Positions 15,755-24,218 of a DNA stretch of 30,630 bases are shown piece by piece. The notes under the pieces are model-generated. The model had not been told where the DNA came from and did not search any database. It saw only the letters and a program-made list of their open reading frames with translations. Each line of letters opens with the position of its first letter. Positions within the stretch are counted from its first letter, which is position 1. The position numbers were made by a program, and so were the translations under genes. Source of the DNA: CAZUSO01 sp964622775. Its GTDB lineage: Bacteria > Bacteroidota > Bacteroidia > Chitinophagales > Chitinophagaceae. The DNA lies in NCBI GenBank assembly GCA_964622775.1, contig CAZUSO010000035.1, forward strand, positions 1 through 30,630, written 5' to 3'.

Positions 15755-16636
15755 ATGTCCGGACAGCTTAAAGAAGTTCGCCTACGCATACAGTCTGTAA
15801 CCTCCACGCAGCAAATTACCAAAGCCATGAAGATGGTGAGCGCCGCCAAATTGCGCCGTGCCCAGGATGCCATTCTTCAAATGCGCCCATATGCGCAAAA
15901 ATTGCAGGAAATGCTCAGCAACATCGTCAGCAGTCTGACCGGAGAGATGGATCTTCCCCTCGCTGTGGAGCGTGCGCCGGAGAAAGTATTGATTATCCCG
16001 ATTACGAGCGACCGCGGTACCTGCGGCGCTTATAATTCCAATATTATAAAAGCGGCGAAAAGCCGCATTGCCGAAAAATATTCCAGCCAGCAGGCATTGG
16101 GTCAGGTAACGATCCTGCCCATTGGTAAAAAAGGCTACGAGTATTTTCAGCGCTACGGATTCAGGCAGGAAGAACAATTCTGGAATCTGTTTTCAGACCT
16201 GAGCTTTGAAAATATCCGGCGCGTGGCGGAATATGCCCAGCAAGCTTTCTTAAACGGCACATACGACCGTGTGGAATTAGTATATAGCCAGTTTCGGAAT
16301 GCCGCTACGCAGGTATTTGTTTCAGAACCCTACCTGCCCATCCCTAAGGTGGAAAATAAAGATGGTGACAAGCAGACCGATTTCATTTTTGAGCCTTCCA
16401 AAGAGGTGCTGATTGAAGAGCTGATGCCGAAGATCCTGAATACACAGATCTACAAAGCTATATTAGATGCTAACGCCTCGGAGCACGGCGCCCGCATGAC
16501 GGCAATGGATAAGGCTACCGAAAATGCCAATGAATTGCTTAGGTCGCTGAAGATATCCTACAACCGCGCCCGCCAGGCCGCCATCACCACCGAGCTTACC
16601 GAGATTGTGAGCGGTGCGGCAGCATTGCAGGGTTAA
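15755..16636 (+). CDS. atpG: F-type ATP synthase subunit gamma
   Basis: The gamma subunit is the rotating central stalk inside the alpha3beta3 head of ATP synthase. The 293-residue protein has the N-terminal helix with TQQITKAMKMVSAAKLRRAQ (18-37). The central Rossmann-like part includes ITSDRGTCGAYNSN, and the C-terminal helix has HGARMTAMDKATENANELL, ending in EIVSGAAALQG. All parts are intact. It is odd that neither atpA nor any other ATP synthase gene lies next to it; in most Bacteroidota atpG follows atpA. Its own promoter fits this separation. Confidence 0.97.
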   Translation: MSGQLKEVRLRIQSVTSTQQITKAMKMVSAAKLRRAQDAILQMRPYAQKLQEMLSNIVSSLTGEMDLPLAVERAPEKVLIIPITSDRGTCGAYNSNIIKAAKSRIAEKYSSQQALGQVTILPIGKKGYEYFQRYGFRQEEQFWNLFSDLSFENIRRVAEYAQQAFLNGTYDRVELVYSQFRNAATQVFVSEPYLPIPKVENKDGDKQTDFIFEPSKEVLIEELMPKILNTQIYKAILDANASEHGARMTAMDKATENANELLRSLKISYNRARQAAITTELTEIVSGAAALQG

Positions 16637-16674
16637 GCCATACTTCACTGCATAGTTTTGTGTATTGAGTTTCT

Positions 16675-16701
16675 ATGCAAAGGATGCAAAGGATGCAAAG
16701 A
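16675..16701 (+). repeat. 9-bp tandem repeat (ATGCAAAGG)x3
   Basis: Three head-to-tail copies of ATGCAAAGG, the last ending in A, lie 39 bp after atpG. They are followed by GCAAGGGGGCGCAAAGG. Similar GCAAAG-rich repeats are common between genes in Bacteroidota. No hairpin or gene is associated with them. Confidence 0.75.
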
Positions 16702-16779
16702 AGCAAGGGGGCGCAAAGGTTTTTGATTGCACTATTTTATCCGGCGGGCAGTATAATATAACAGGTTTTTTTGACAGGG

Positions 16780-18114
16780 CTATTTTTTCGCAATCTTACT
16801 TTTTTGTATTATGTTTCCCTTCTTATCCGTCAATGTTAGTATGTAAACCCCGGCCGGCAGACCTGAAATATCCAGTGTATTTACATTTTGCTTGTCAGCA
16901 ACCAACTGTCCTGCGATATTATGCAGTTTTACATTGGCGCATTCCGGGAACTGAATATGGGAAGCAGCCGGGTTCGGATAAATGTGGATTGTATCATTAT
17001 TCAAGTTTGCAATTCCGGTACCTCCATTTGTACTCCAATTGGCAATTCCATCCCGATTAGTTGTATCTGCTGCAAAATTAAAGAACCCCGTTACATATAA
17101 TTCATTGTTATAAACAGCCATTGCATCAACAGAACAAGGGCTTCCATACCCTACATCTCCATTTGCCATGACGAAATATACACCTCCTCCAACATCCGCC
17201 CAATCTGTACCGTTCCATCTGACAATATTGGGAGAAGCCGCTTCTGTGCCAGACGATGTGTAACCACCATGAGCAAAACTTCCGCCAACATACAATTCAT
17301 TATTGTAAGAAGTCAATGCAAGAACAGAAATCTGGGCGGGATTACCAAATGCGCTGCCTCCGACTCCCTCGCCCAATGCCGACCAGGAACTACCATTCCA
17401 CTTGGCAATATTTTTCGCAGTTAATTCATTTATCGAATTAAACAATCCTCCTGCAGCTAATTCATTATTATACACAGTTAAAGCCATAATTGCCGGCTCA
17501 TCTGCAGTTCCGCTGCCCGCCCCAACGCCGCTCAAATCAGACCAGGCAGCTCCATTCCATTTAGCAATATCGCGGGTAGCTACTCCTCCTGCTGTCGTGA
17601 ATTTGCCGCCGGCGTATAACTCATTATTATAAACACATAAAGCAAATACCGAGTTACCATAGTACCAATCCCCGGTAATGCCACCGCCTACGTCCGACCA
17701 ACCCGTACCATTCCATTTGACAATATTGCTTGCTGTAACTCCTCCTGCAGAACCAAAACTTCCTGCTACATACAATTCGTTGTTGTACACTGCCATAGCA
17801 TAAATTACACCTCCAGGGATTCCTCCTACATCCGACCAGGTTGTACCGTTCCATTTTACAATGCTGTTTCCTCCTGCATACAATTCATTATTGTAAACCG
17901 CTGTAGCATTAACTGCACCCATTCCATAAACAGTATCTGCTATAGTCCAATTTGAGCCGTTATACCTAAAGTTTCCGTTGCCATACAGTTCGTTATTATA
18001 TACAACCAACGACTTATAGCGTCTTTGTTCTCCGCCATCCACACCTGTCCACGTTTGCGCCATTGCGCTGCTCATTGCACCTAATAAGGCGATTATTGTA
18101 AATATGTGTTTCAT
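16780..18114 (-). CDS. T9SS type A cargo with WNG/YNNELY beta-propeller repeats
   Basis: This is a secreted or surface protein of 444 residues from the ATG at 18114. A longer ORF from 18234 adds 40 residues ahead of a perfect signal peptide and is rejected. The signal peptide is MKHIFTIIALLGAMSSAMAQ. The body has about seven kelch-like repeats. Each has a V/AVYNNELYxGGxF strand, then NIxKWNGTxWSxVG, spaced 45-60 residues apart, consistent with one beta-propeller. The C-terminus from IYPNPAASHIQF is a T9SS type A (Por secretion) domain. Its DNA is nearly identical to that of the gene at 18353-19198. The ligand is unknown. It is the last gene of a minus-strand run of exported proteins. Confidence 0.88.
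   Translation of the reverse strand: MKHIFTIIALLGAMSSAMAQTWTGVDGGEQRRYKSLVVYNNELYGNGNFRYNGSNWTIADTVYGMGAVNATAVYNNELYAGGNSIVKWNGTTWSDVGGIPGGVIYAMAVYNNELYVAGSFGSAGGVTASNIVKWNGTGWSDVGGGITGDWYYGNSVFALCVYNNELYAGGKFTTAGGVATRDIAKWNGAAWSDLSGVGAGSGTADEPAIMALTVYNNELAAGGLFNSINELTAKNIAKWNGSSWSALGEGVGGSAFGNPAQISVLALTSYNNELYVGGSFAHGGYTSSGTEAASPNIVRWNGTDWADVGGGVYFVMANGDVGYGSPCSVDAMAVYNNELYVTGFFNFAADTTNRDGIANWSTNGGTGIANLNNDTIHIYPNPAASHIQFPECANVKLHNIAGQLVADKQNVNTLDISGLPAGVYILTLTDKKGNIIQKSKIAKK
16804..16983 (-). repeat. T9SS C-terminal cassette, copy 1
   Basis: This 180-bp segment codes for most of the sorting domain of the propeller protein. It aligns without gaps to 18377-18556, with about 15 mismatches by my hand alignment (around 92% identity). 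The sequence upstream of the cassette in each gene is unrelated. Confidence 0.85.
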
Positions 18115-18352
18115 TTTTAAAAATTTAAGTTGTCCTACCCGTGTAAAAGCTTTTCGGTGTTGCTCCGTTTTTTTGAGTGGTTCTGCTCCACTATTTTCGT
18201 CTGCAAAGGAAAAAGTTCCAAACACAGTAGTCAAAGAACCATCAAAGTGTTGATTTATTTTGACATTTTACTTATTATGTAAATTACCCGATTTTACAAT
18301 GAGTAATAATCTGCAAATTCCATTATTGTCAACAACTGATTATCTTACCCCG
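18115..18352. other. intergenic region between two T9SS cargo genes
   Basis: This 238-bp gap separates the jelly-roll protein gene from the propeller protein gene. The left part up to about 18234 is open in the frame of the downstream gene but does not look like coding sequence. No TAnnTTTG box or strong hairpin was found. It may contain a promoter for 16780-18114. Confidence 0.4.
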
Positions 18353-19198
18353 TTACTTTTTTGTAAATTTTCTTCGTTGTATTATATCCCCTTTCTTATC
18401 CGTAAATGTTAGTATGTAAACCCCGGCCGGCAGGCCCGAAATATCAAGGGTATTTACATTTTGCTTGTCAGCAACCAATTGTCCTGCGATATTATGCAGT
18501 TTTACATTGGCATATTCCGAAAACTGAATATGAGAAGCAGCCGGGTTCGGATAAATATTAATTGCGTTTTTTGTTATGTCATCTATGCCGTTAGCGCTAT
18601 CGCTTTCTATTATGGCTACGTCATCCACTATAAGGTAAGAGCCTATAGTCGTATGTCCCTCGTGCATTCCTACCCCAAAAAAGATTTGCAAAGAATCCGG
18701 GGTGTCCGAATTAACATAGGTAAACGGCAACTCAATGCGCGTATAGGATGCCTGATCTCCTCCTAAGGAAGTTCCATAACCGCCTACGGGCGCTCCATTC
18801 TTTATTACTCTTGCAAAAACCAGGATCGAGTCTCCCGGCTCCGTATGATACTTAACATAAGCAATGACGGAATCCGGTCTTCCTGTATAGGGTATGCCGC
18901 CGCCCAAAGGAATATTACCGGGATTAAAACCAAGCGCTAACATCCCCTGCAGGTTATCTTCCCCCGGCTCAGGATTGGCTATCACTGCAACTTTTGCGGC
19001 ATAGTTGCCGGAATAAGCATCATTGCTTGCAGTGACGGCTGTATCCCCTTCAATTCCGGGGGGGAAGGCCTGGTCGGTTGTCCACCAGCCCACAGGGTCG
19101 CCGTCTGCCCAGTCTTCAAAGCCTGGATTAGCCGGCACTTGTGCCACTGCGCTGCTGATTGTGCCTAATAAGGCAATACTTGTTATTATCTTTTTCAT
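18353..19198 (-). CDS. T9SS type A cargo with an N-terminal jelly-roll-like domain
   Basis: This is a 281-residue exported protein. The signal peptide MKKIITSIALLGTISSAVAQ is similar in both protein and DNA to that of the neighbouring propeller gene. Residues about 22-200 begin NPGFEDWADGDPVGWWT and end SYLIVDDVAIIES. This is the look of carbohydrate-binding or PCMD-like jelly-roll domains found in Bacteroidota surface proteins; sugar binding is inference. The C-terminal sorting domain starts at INIYPNPAASHIQF and differs from the neighbour's at only a few positions. The gene starts 11 bp after the end of the preceding gene (19210), so the two are probably co-transcribed. Confidence 0.85.
   Translation of the reverse strand: MKKIITSIALLGTISSAVAQVPANPGFEDWADGDPVGWWTTDQAFPPGIEGDTAVTASNDAYSGNYAAKVAVIANPEPGEDNLQGMLALGFNPGNIPLGGGIPYTGRPDSVIAYVKYHTEPGDSILVFARVIKNGAPVGGYGTSLGGDQASYTRIELPFTYVNSDTPDSLQIFFGVGMHEGHTTIGSYLIVDDVAIIESDSANGIDDITKNAINIYPNPAASHIQFSEYANVKLHNIAGQLVADKQNVNTLDISGLPAGVYILTFTDKKGDIIQRRKFTKK
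18377..18556 (-). repeat. T9SS C-terminal cassette, copy 2
   Basis: This is the partner of 16804-16983: the same length, gap-free, with about 15 of 180 positions different. Many of the differences are synonymous or conservative. The flanking domains do not match each other. Confidence 0.85.
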
Positions 19199-19209
19199 GC
19201 TTTCTCGTT

Positions 19210-21048
19210 TTAATTGATAATTAATTTTTGTGTACTAACCATTTTTCTGTTTTCCACCTGCACGACATAAACACCTGAGCTGAAAGTAGAAACATCTACC
19301 GTTAAGGTTTCTTTAGATGCTTTTCTATTGTATAATATACTGCCGGCAAGAGTAGTGATTATAACAGTTGAGTTTTCAGGAACATTACCGATAGTTATGG
19401 TTTCGTTGGCAGGGTTGGGATAAATCCCAATCAGATTAGGAGCATTTATATCGGAAATGTTTGTTGAGGTATCTGTATTACCTAATTTGAGTATAAATGC
19501 GCTGCCTATGGTGCTTTGCAAAAGAGCTTGACCCGGGCCGGGGTCAAAGTCGAAATTACTACTGCCCCTAAACATACCGCATACGTAGATAGTTCCGGTA
19601 TCTGATATGTTGATGTAACTTGCCGACGAAATAGGTTGTGGGTTTCCGTTCCAGGATGTAATTGTTCCTATGGGTTTTACCCAAATAAAATTACCGTTTT
19701 CGTCTAACTTTTCAAGGAATGCCGTTCCGAGAGCGGCATTGGAACTTATTTTATATTCATCGGGACCCGGGTCAAAATCCAAGGTATCGATGCCAAAGAA
19801 TCTGCCCGAGAAATACACATTTCCCGTTTCGTCGAAATCAATACCGTACCCATAGCCGGATCCAAAGCCGCCCGAAGGGCTGAGTATTTGTTTTACCCAT
19901 ACAAAATTACCGTCGGGATCCCATTTGGAAAGAAAAATGTCAAATTTTCCCAGTCCCGGATCCCATAGCCAATTAGGGATTAAATTGTATTCGTCCGGGC
20001 CTGGGTCAAAATCGGTAGTATCATCAATTCCTCCGGTAAGGTATATATTACCGGAAACGTCAATAGTCATATTCATAAAGCTACCGTCAAAGTGTTTGCC
20101 GATGATTGGTTTTGCCCATATAAAATCACCGTTTGGGGTTAATTTACAAACAAAGGCATCGGTAAACGGAGCACCGAATTGATCGGTATAAACGGAAGAA
20201 AGGGTAGAGGTTCCCTGACCCGGATCAAAATCGGCCGTTCCGGTAAATACTCCCGCTAAATGTATATTCCCTTGTGCATCTAAAGCAATTTTATCCGGCG
20301 ATACCCTTATTTTATTATTGGAGGTAGCCGTCCCCCCGAATTGTTTTACCCACATAAAATTCCCGTCCGTATCTAATGTTAACAGGAATCCATTCATACC
20401 ATATCCCGATATGATTGGCGCATTTAGATTAAAAACGCCGGCATTGGGGTCAAAATCAACTTCTCCTGCGAAAGAACCGGTGATATACAGGCTATTCGTA
20501 GCATCGTCTATCTCCATGATTTTTTGGGGAGTAGCACCATAAGACCCTGCCAGTCCTGTCCTGATGTTAAGCTGCTTAACCCAAACAAAATTACCGGAGG
20601 CATCCAACTTCAGAATAAATGTAGTGGGAAGTGTGGTTGTGAGAATAGCGGTTCCGGGTCCCGGATCAAAATCTATCGTGGATTGTTGAAATTCTCCGAT
20701 TACATATACATTTCCTACGTTATCTACGCAAATATTGTGCGCTGCTTCGTAACCGTCACCTCCCATAGATTTTGCCCAAATAAAGTTACCGGCAGAATCA
20801 TATTTTGCGATAAATATATCAGCTTGCTGCTGTTGGACGGAACCGGTAGAAGTCAGGTTAAAAACTCCTGCTCCCGGGTCAAAATCTACGGTTCCGTAAA
20901 AAGCTCCCGCATTATATATATTATGGGCATTATCTGTTGTAAATACGCTCGTTCCCTGGTTATCTATTTTTGTTACCCACTGATAATTCTGTGCACTTGC
21001 TGTCCTAATTACGCCTAATAAAGCAATACATGCAATCAATTTTTTCAT
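19210..21048 (-). CDS. T9SS type A cargo with seven DFDPG propeller repeats
   Basis: This is a 612-residue exported protein from the ATG at 21048. The ORF extends up to 21189, but the extra 47 residues precede the signal peptide MKKLIACIALLGVIRTASAQ. Seven repeats each contain a strand with xDFDPGxGxxxL, followed by FIxKLDxxGNFxWVKxxGG. The D-x-D-P-G block is in all seven (once as DFDPN). The pattern recalls SBBP-type propeller repeats, and the acidic DFDPG loops could bind calcium (inference). The type A sorting domain begins IGIYPNPANETITIG. It is clearly more diverged than the tails of the two downstream genes. It is the first gene of the likely unit 21048-18353. Confidence 0.87.
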   Translation of the reverse strand: MKKLIACIALLGVIRTASAQNYQWVTKIDNQGTSVFTTDNAHNIYNAGAFYGTVDFDPGAGVFNLTSTGSVQQQQADIFIAKYDSAGNFIWAKSMGGDGYEAAHNICVDNVGNVYVIGEFQQSTIDFDPGPGTAILTTTLPTTFILKLDASGNFVWVKQLNIRTGLAGSYGATPQKIMEIDDATNSLYITGSFAGEVDFDPNAGVFNLNAPIISGYGMNGFLLTLDTDGNFMWVKQFGGTATSNNKIRVSPDKIALDAQGNIHLAGVFTGTADFDPGQGTSTLSSVYTDQFGAPFTDAFVCKLTPNGDFIWAKPIIGKHFDGSFMNMTIDVSGNIYLTGGIDDTTDFDPGPDEYNLIPNWLWDPGLGKFDIFLSKWDPDGNFVWVKQILSPSGGFGSGYGYGIDFDETGNVYFSGRFFGIDTLDFDPGPDEYKISSNAALGTAFLEKLDENGNFIWVKPIGTITSWNGNPQPISSASYINISDTGTIYVCGMFRGSSNFDFDPGPGQALLQSTIGSAFILKLGNTDTSTNISDINAPNLIGIYPNPANETITIGNVPENSTVIITTLAGSILYNRKASKETLTVDVSTFSSGVYVVQVENRKMVSTQKLIIN

Positions 21049-21151
21049 TTTGTTTGTTTTTATTTTGAAAAAATAATAAGGATACAGATTGAGATTCTGG
21101 TTATACGTGAGCTTAATCTTATGGTTCAACAATTGAACCTGTGATTTTACT

Positions 21152-21645
21152 TCAGCCGGGCAATTGGGGATTACTTCCCGAAGAAGCAAAACTCTGGTAA
21201 AGCACCTCTATGTTTTCAAAAGTTACTTTCTTCTTACCATTGATTGTGGTTACTTTTACATCGTCAGCCGTAATGGCTTCGTAGCCGTTACCGTCATACA
21301 CAATGGAAAGGATGGCATTTCCTGCAGGTAATTGGGTCGGTAAACCGTAATAAACAGGATATTCCCCATCTTCCGGCGCTGTTTTAAAATTTGCATTAAC
21401 TTGACTACCAAGATTATTCCACATGGAAAACCGATAGTAGCCGGATTCTGCAGCGGCACTACTATTTGTATAGGACAGCGGAATTTCACTGCCGTCTGGT
21501 TTGATAATCTTGCAAGTATTACTCGAAAGTCCCCACAGGATTACCACTGTTGTTACCTCCGCCATTATTGTTGGGAATTGTCATCGTCTTTTTTGCAAGA
21601 AGCCAATGAAGCTACCATTGCAAGAATTACAAATATTTTTTTCAT
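21152..21645 (-). pseudogene. frameshifted lipoprotein gene
   Basis: A lipoprotein signal peptide starts at 21645 (MKKIFVILAMVASLASC, Cys17, then KKDDDNS) but stops after 26 codons at 21567-21565. The next frame continues with a typical linker, NNNGGGNNSGNPVGTF. The third frame then carries the body (SSNTCKIIKPDGSEIPLSYT… to PQLPG, ending at 21152). Joined, these would make an ordinary Bacteroidota lipoprotein of about 160 residues. Two single-base shifts are needed. A reading from the ATG at 21565 gives 137 residues without any export signal. Either the gene is broken or the assembly has errors here. The body is not a family I recognise. Confidence 0.6.
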
Positions 21646-21679
21646 TTTCTGTTTGTTTTTAAGATGGATTCATTCGATT

Positions 21680-22114
21680 TTATTTTGCTTTAAACTTGAG
21701 GAAATTCAGCGCCCAGGAACAGGCAAGACAGCCCTCTGAATCTTTTGGCGGATTTTTCAGTGACTGCCAGGACAGTGATTTTTTGCTTGTTGCACCCGGC
21801 TTCAGGTTGAATTTCTGTACCGACTGGTGCTTGCCCATCAGATTTTTCCAGCCTGTGCTTGCCTGGAATGACACTTTTTTGTCCGACAGGTTTTTAACTT
21901 CCACCTCGTAAATGCACCTGAGCATTACCTTTGCGTAAAGGCGAATGCGCACTTCCAGCGGCACGCCTTCCACTTCTATTGTTTTCGTGTCAGACCATTC
22001 TTTTATCCCGGATGAAAAGGTAAAAGCATCAGCGCTGTTTTCCTGTGGAAAAATTTGCCCGAAAGTGCAGATGGCTCCGATAAGTATTATTACTGTCAAT
22101 AAACATTTTTTCAT
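21680..22114 (-). CDS. exported protein of unknown function (144 aa)
   Basis: I do not recognise a family. The ATG at 22114 gives 144 residues with a signal peptide (MKKCLLTVIILIGAICTFGQ). The ORF open to 22261 adds a stretch that does not look like protein-coding sequence. The mature part is beta-rich and basic. It has a core like LEVRIRLYAKVMLRCIYEVEVKNLSDKKVSF, which resembles an immunoglobulin-like strand pattern. Two cysteines sit near the C-terminus (GCLACSW). There is no sorting tail, so it is probably periplasmic. It diverges from the sensor kinase gene across about 160 bp. Confidence 0.65.
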   Translation of the reverse strand: MKKCLLTVIILIGAICTFGQIFPQENSADAFTFSSGIKEWSDTKTIEVEGVPLEVRIRLYAKVMLRCIYEVEVKNLSDKKVSFQASTGWKNLMGKHQSVQKFNLKPGATSKKSLSWQSLKNPPKDSEGCLACSWALNFLKFKAK

Positions 22115-22272
22115 TGTTTTTAAATTTATTGTTATCAAATAATTTAAGGGCAAAGCACGCAACAGCATAGCGGATAAACAATAGTGCAGATGTACTATAT
22201 GGCATAGCATATAATGAAAAAATGACGAAAATTTTGTACACTTGTCTTGTCTTATCAGCAAAACATAGCCGT

Positions 22273-24177
22273 ATGAAACAGATGATACCGCTGCTTTGCC
22301 TGCTTCTTGTTTGCTCTTTCGTCCGGGCGCAGCCGGGTGAAACAGACAGTTTGCTCAACAGGCTTAAAACAACACTCTCCTACGAGCAAAAAGCAGATGT
22401 TTTTTTCAGACTGAGCCAAGCCCATCAAAACACCAATCCCGATTCCGCATACCGTTATGCCAAACAGTTGGAAGAACTGGCAAAAAAAAATAAAGACAAG
22501 GTGGGGCAATACAAAGCACAGCTAATGATCGCACAATATTTATCCAATACAGGAAAACCAAATGAAGGGCTTGTTATTTGCGATAAAAATATCACGATTC
22601 TGCAAAAGGATACAGCCAATACTGCTTTGCTGGGGGAATTTTTATTATTCAAAGGGCATTGCTTGACATCTCTGAATAAAGCACAGGAGGCTCTTAAAAG
22701 TTTGTATGCTTCACTAAAAATCTGTGAGAAAATAAAATTTATTCCTGAAATTGTAAATGTCCTTACAAACATCGGTTGGGTATATATGGAAATGGATCAA
22801 TACGACAAAGCCATCGCTGAATTGTATAAAGCAAAAAATATGGCAGAAGCCAATAGAGAAAAAATACCGCCACACACCTTCTCCATTATTTATAATAACC
22901 TGGCTTCGAGCTACGGGGCTAGGGGTAAAATAGATTCCGCTTATTTATACACCAACAAGGCTATTTCAATAGCCTTGAAGAATAACGATTATGTAAATGC
23001 CGCTAACGGGTTGAACCTTTTGGGGCTGGCATTAACAGAAGAAAAAAAATATGACCAGGCACTGGAAAAACTGCTGCAGGCCAAAGACCTTCGGGAGAAG
23101 GTAGGTGACCCTTTTTTTATTGTGTCGGATATGGGTAATCTGGCTCAGTTGTATGCAGCTATGAACAAAACAGTGGAAGGAATAAAAACATGCCAGGAAG
23201 CATTAGCTATTGCAAAGAAAAACAAATTAGATATAAAGCTGCCGATGTTATACTGGGCACTTGCCTATAATTATGAAAAGGCCGGTAATTACAAAGAAGC
23301 TGCCGGTGTGTATAAATATTTGAACAAGCTTAAAGATACTTTGTTCGAAAAGGCGAATGCCGAGGCTTTAGCGAAAATGCAGGTGCAGTATGAAACCGAA
23401 AAAAAAGAAGCCGAGAACAGGTTGCTGAAACAGGAAAACGCTTTGAGTGAAGCGCAAATCACCAATAAAAACCACACGATTTATATTTTGATTGCTTCGG
23501 TTTTGCTGGTGGCGGCATTGATGTTCGCCTGGATCACGAAAATCCGCCTGCGCAAAAAGGAAAGCGAGCTGAAAGCCGTAGCGCAGTTGCAAAAGGAAAA
23601 GGAGCGCATTGCCCGCGATTTGCACGATAATGTCGGCGGACAGCTGTCCTATATCATTTATTCGTTAGACGGCATCAATGAAGAAGATAAAGAAAAACGC
23701 ACGGAAATTACAGAAAGCATTAACCAATCGGTGCGGAGCGTCATCGGCAATTTGCGCGAAACCATTTGGGCTATCAGCGATGCGAATATTAAACTGCAGG
23801 ACTTTTCGGACAAACTGAAACTATATGCGCGAAATCTGTTCAGGCATACCGATGTAAAAATTCGCTTTACAGAAAACATTCGATCCGAAAAAGAGCTGAA
23901 TGCGCTCCTGGGTTTGAACCTGTACCGTATATGCCAGGAAATACTCACGAATGCTTTTAAGCACAGCCAGGCAAGCGAAGTAACGATTGATCTGCAGTCG
24001 GACGAAAGCTGTTTGGCAGTAAAAATTGCCGATAATGGTGCAGGCTTTGATAGGTCTGTGAAAAAAGAAGCGTGTTACGGCTTGCAAAATCTCCGTAAGC
24101 GTTCTGGTGAATTCGGCCTTGCGCTGACGTTAGAAACAGGAACGGGCAAAGGAACAAAATACGAGCTCGTAGTATAA
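22273..24177 (+). CDS. TPR sensor histidine kinase (NarL-type partner)
   Basis: This is a membrane sensor kinase. From the ATG at 22273 it has 634 residues. A start at 22222 is open but puts 17 residues before the signal peptide MKQMIPLLCLLLVCSFVRAQ. The periplasmic part (about 25-370) is built of TPR helices (for example LLGEFLLFKGHCLTSLNKAQ, then YDKAIAELYKAKNMAEA). A coiled-coil follows (about 370-398), then one transmembrane helix (401-421). The HisKA_3-type dimerisation box ERIARDLHDNVGGQLS has phospho-acceptor His451. The ATPase domain has N560 in QEILTNAFKHS, DNGAGFD (587-593) and GTGKGTKYELVV at the end. The response regulator follows 41 bp later. The stimulus is unknown. Confidence 0.92.
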   Translation: MKQMIPLLCLLLVCSFVRAQPGETDSLLNRLKTTLSYEQKADVFFRLSQAHQNTNPDSAYRYAKQLEELAKKNKDKVGQYKAQLMIAQYLSNTGKPNEGLVICDKNITILQKDTANTALLGEFLLFKGHCLTSLNKAQEALKSLYASLKICEKIKFIPEIVNVLTNIGWVYMEMDQYDKAIAELYKAKNMAEANREKIPPHTFSIIYNNLASSYGARGKIDSAYLYTNKAISIALKNNDYVNAANGLNLLGLALTEEKKYDQALEKLLQAKDLREKVGDPFFIVSDMGNLAQLYAAMNKTVEGIKTCQEALAIAKKNKLDIKLPMLYWALAYNYEKAGNYKEAAGVYKYLNKLKDTLFEKANAEALAKMQVQYETEKKEAENRLLKQENALSEAQITNKNHTIYILIASVLLVAALMFAWITKIRLRKKESELKAVAQLQKEKERIARDLHDNVGGQLSYIIYSLDGINEEDKEKRTEITESINQSVRSVIGNLRETIWAISDANIKLQDFSDKLKLYARNLFRHTDVKIRFTENIRSEKELNALLGLNLYRICQEILTNAFKHSQASEVTIDLQSDESCLAVKIADNGAGFDRSVKKEACYGLQNLRKRSGEFGLALTLETGTGKGTKYELVV

Positions 24178-24218
24178 ATGCACTATCTTATTTCACAAAA
24201 AACATAAACATTTTTGCA

